NCBI GenBank assembly: GCA_934647145.1
Contig: CAKUFB010000040.1
Span: 1 to 14,468 of the forward strand
From: an uncultured Clostridia bacterium
GTDB taxonomy: Bacteria; Bacillota; Clostridia; Christensenellales; Aristaeellaceae
DNA length: 14,468 nt
Direction: 5' to 3'
How positions within the stretch are numbered: the stretch's first letter is position 1; every line of letters begins with the position of its first letter. Below are positions 14,446 to 14,468 of this stretch, one piece after another. The notes beneath the pieces are model-generated. The model worked only from the letters and a program-made list of their open reading frames with translations, had not been told where the DNA came from and did no database searches. A program made the translations under genes and the position numbers.

Positions 14446-14468
14446 GGCCAGGTGCCGCGGCTCAAATC

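Overview
The window is a GC-rich piece of a bacterial chromosome, most likely from an endospore-forming Clostridia-type Firmicute. The evidence is a SpoIVB sporulation peptidase, a Rex redox repressor, a CtsR-type heat-shock operator on clpB, a single-chain glycyl-tRNA synthetase of the dimeric type, strong purine-rich ribosome binding sites and canonical TTGACA/TATAAT promoters. Placement below class is inference; the GC-rich coding and the intergenic palindromes recall gut Oscillospirales or Christensenellales. No phage, insertion sequence or CRISPR array is visible.

Layout. 1-420 is the 3' end of uvrA. 421-864 is a gene-free stretch packed with perfect short-loop palindromes. 865-2176 holds a DUF1294 membrane protein and an SGNH/GDSL-type hydrolase, probably co-transcribed. 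2221-3712 is glycyl-tRNA synthetase with its own promoter and terminator, followed by a PAP2 phosphatase (3737-4411) with a terminator. 4490-4970 is a second palindromic repeat region. On the minus strand, a LysR regulator and rex form a two-gene unit (6569 to 4964), divergent from spoIVB (6797-8047). 8040-8579 is a third repeat region, related to the second. 8657-9551 is a divergent pair: a small XRE regulator (minus) and a small secreted, very basic protein (plus), separated by a striking double operator. 9635-9823 is a possible small cysteine-rich membrane protein whose start looks broken. 9830-12503 is clpB under a CtsR box. 12541-14115 is a CbiC/CobH-type precorrin-8X methylmutase homologue overlapped by a metallophosphoesterase. 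14132-14392 is a strong promoter driving a probable 6S RNA with a terminator. The window ends in more hairpins.

How it fits together. Most genes are housekeeping or stress functions (DNA repair, translation, proteostasis, redox sensing, sporulation, global transcription control by 6S RNA). The accessory material is of two kinds. One is the XRE regulator/secreted protein pair with paired operators. The other is a family of palindromic elements. In that family a two-hairpin module keeps its 11-nt loop and flanking scaffold while both stems are replaced by different, still fully complementary sequences. These elements sit at the 3' ends of rex and spoIVB and appear to supply their stop codons.
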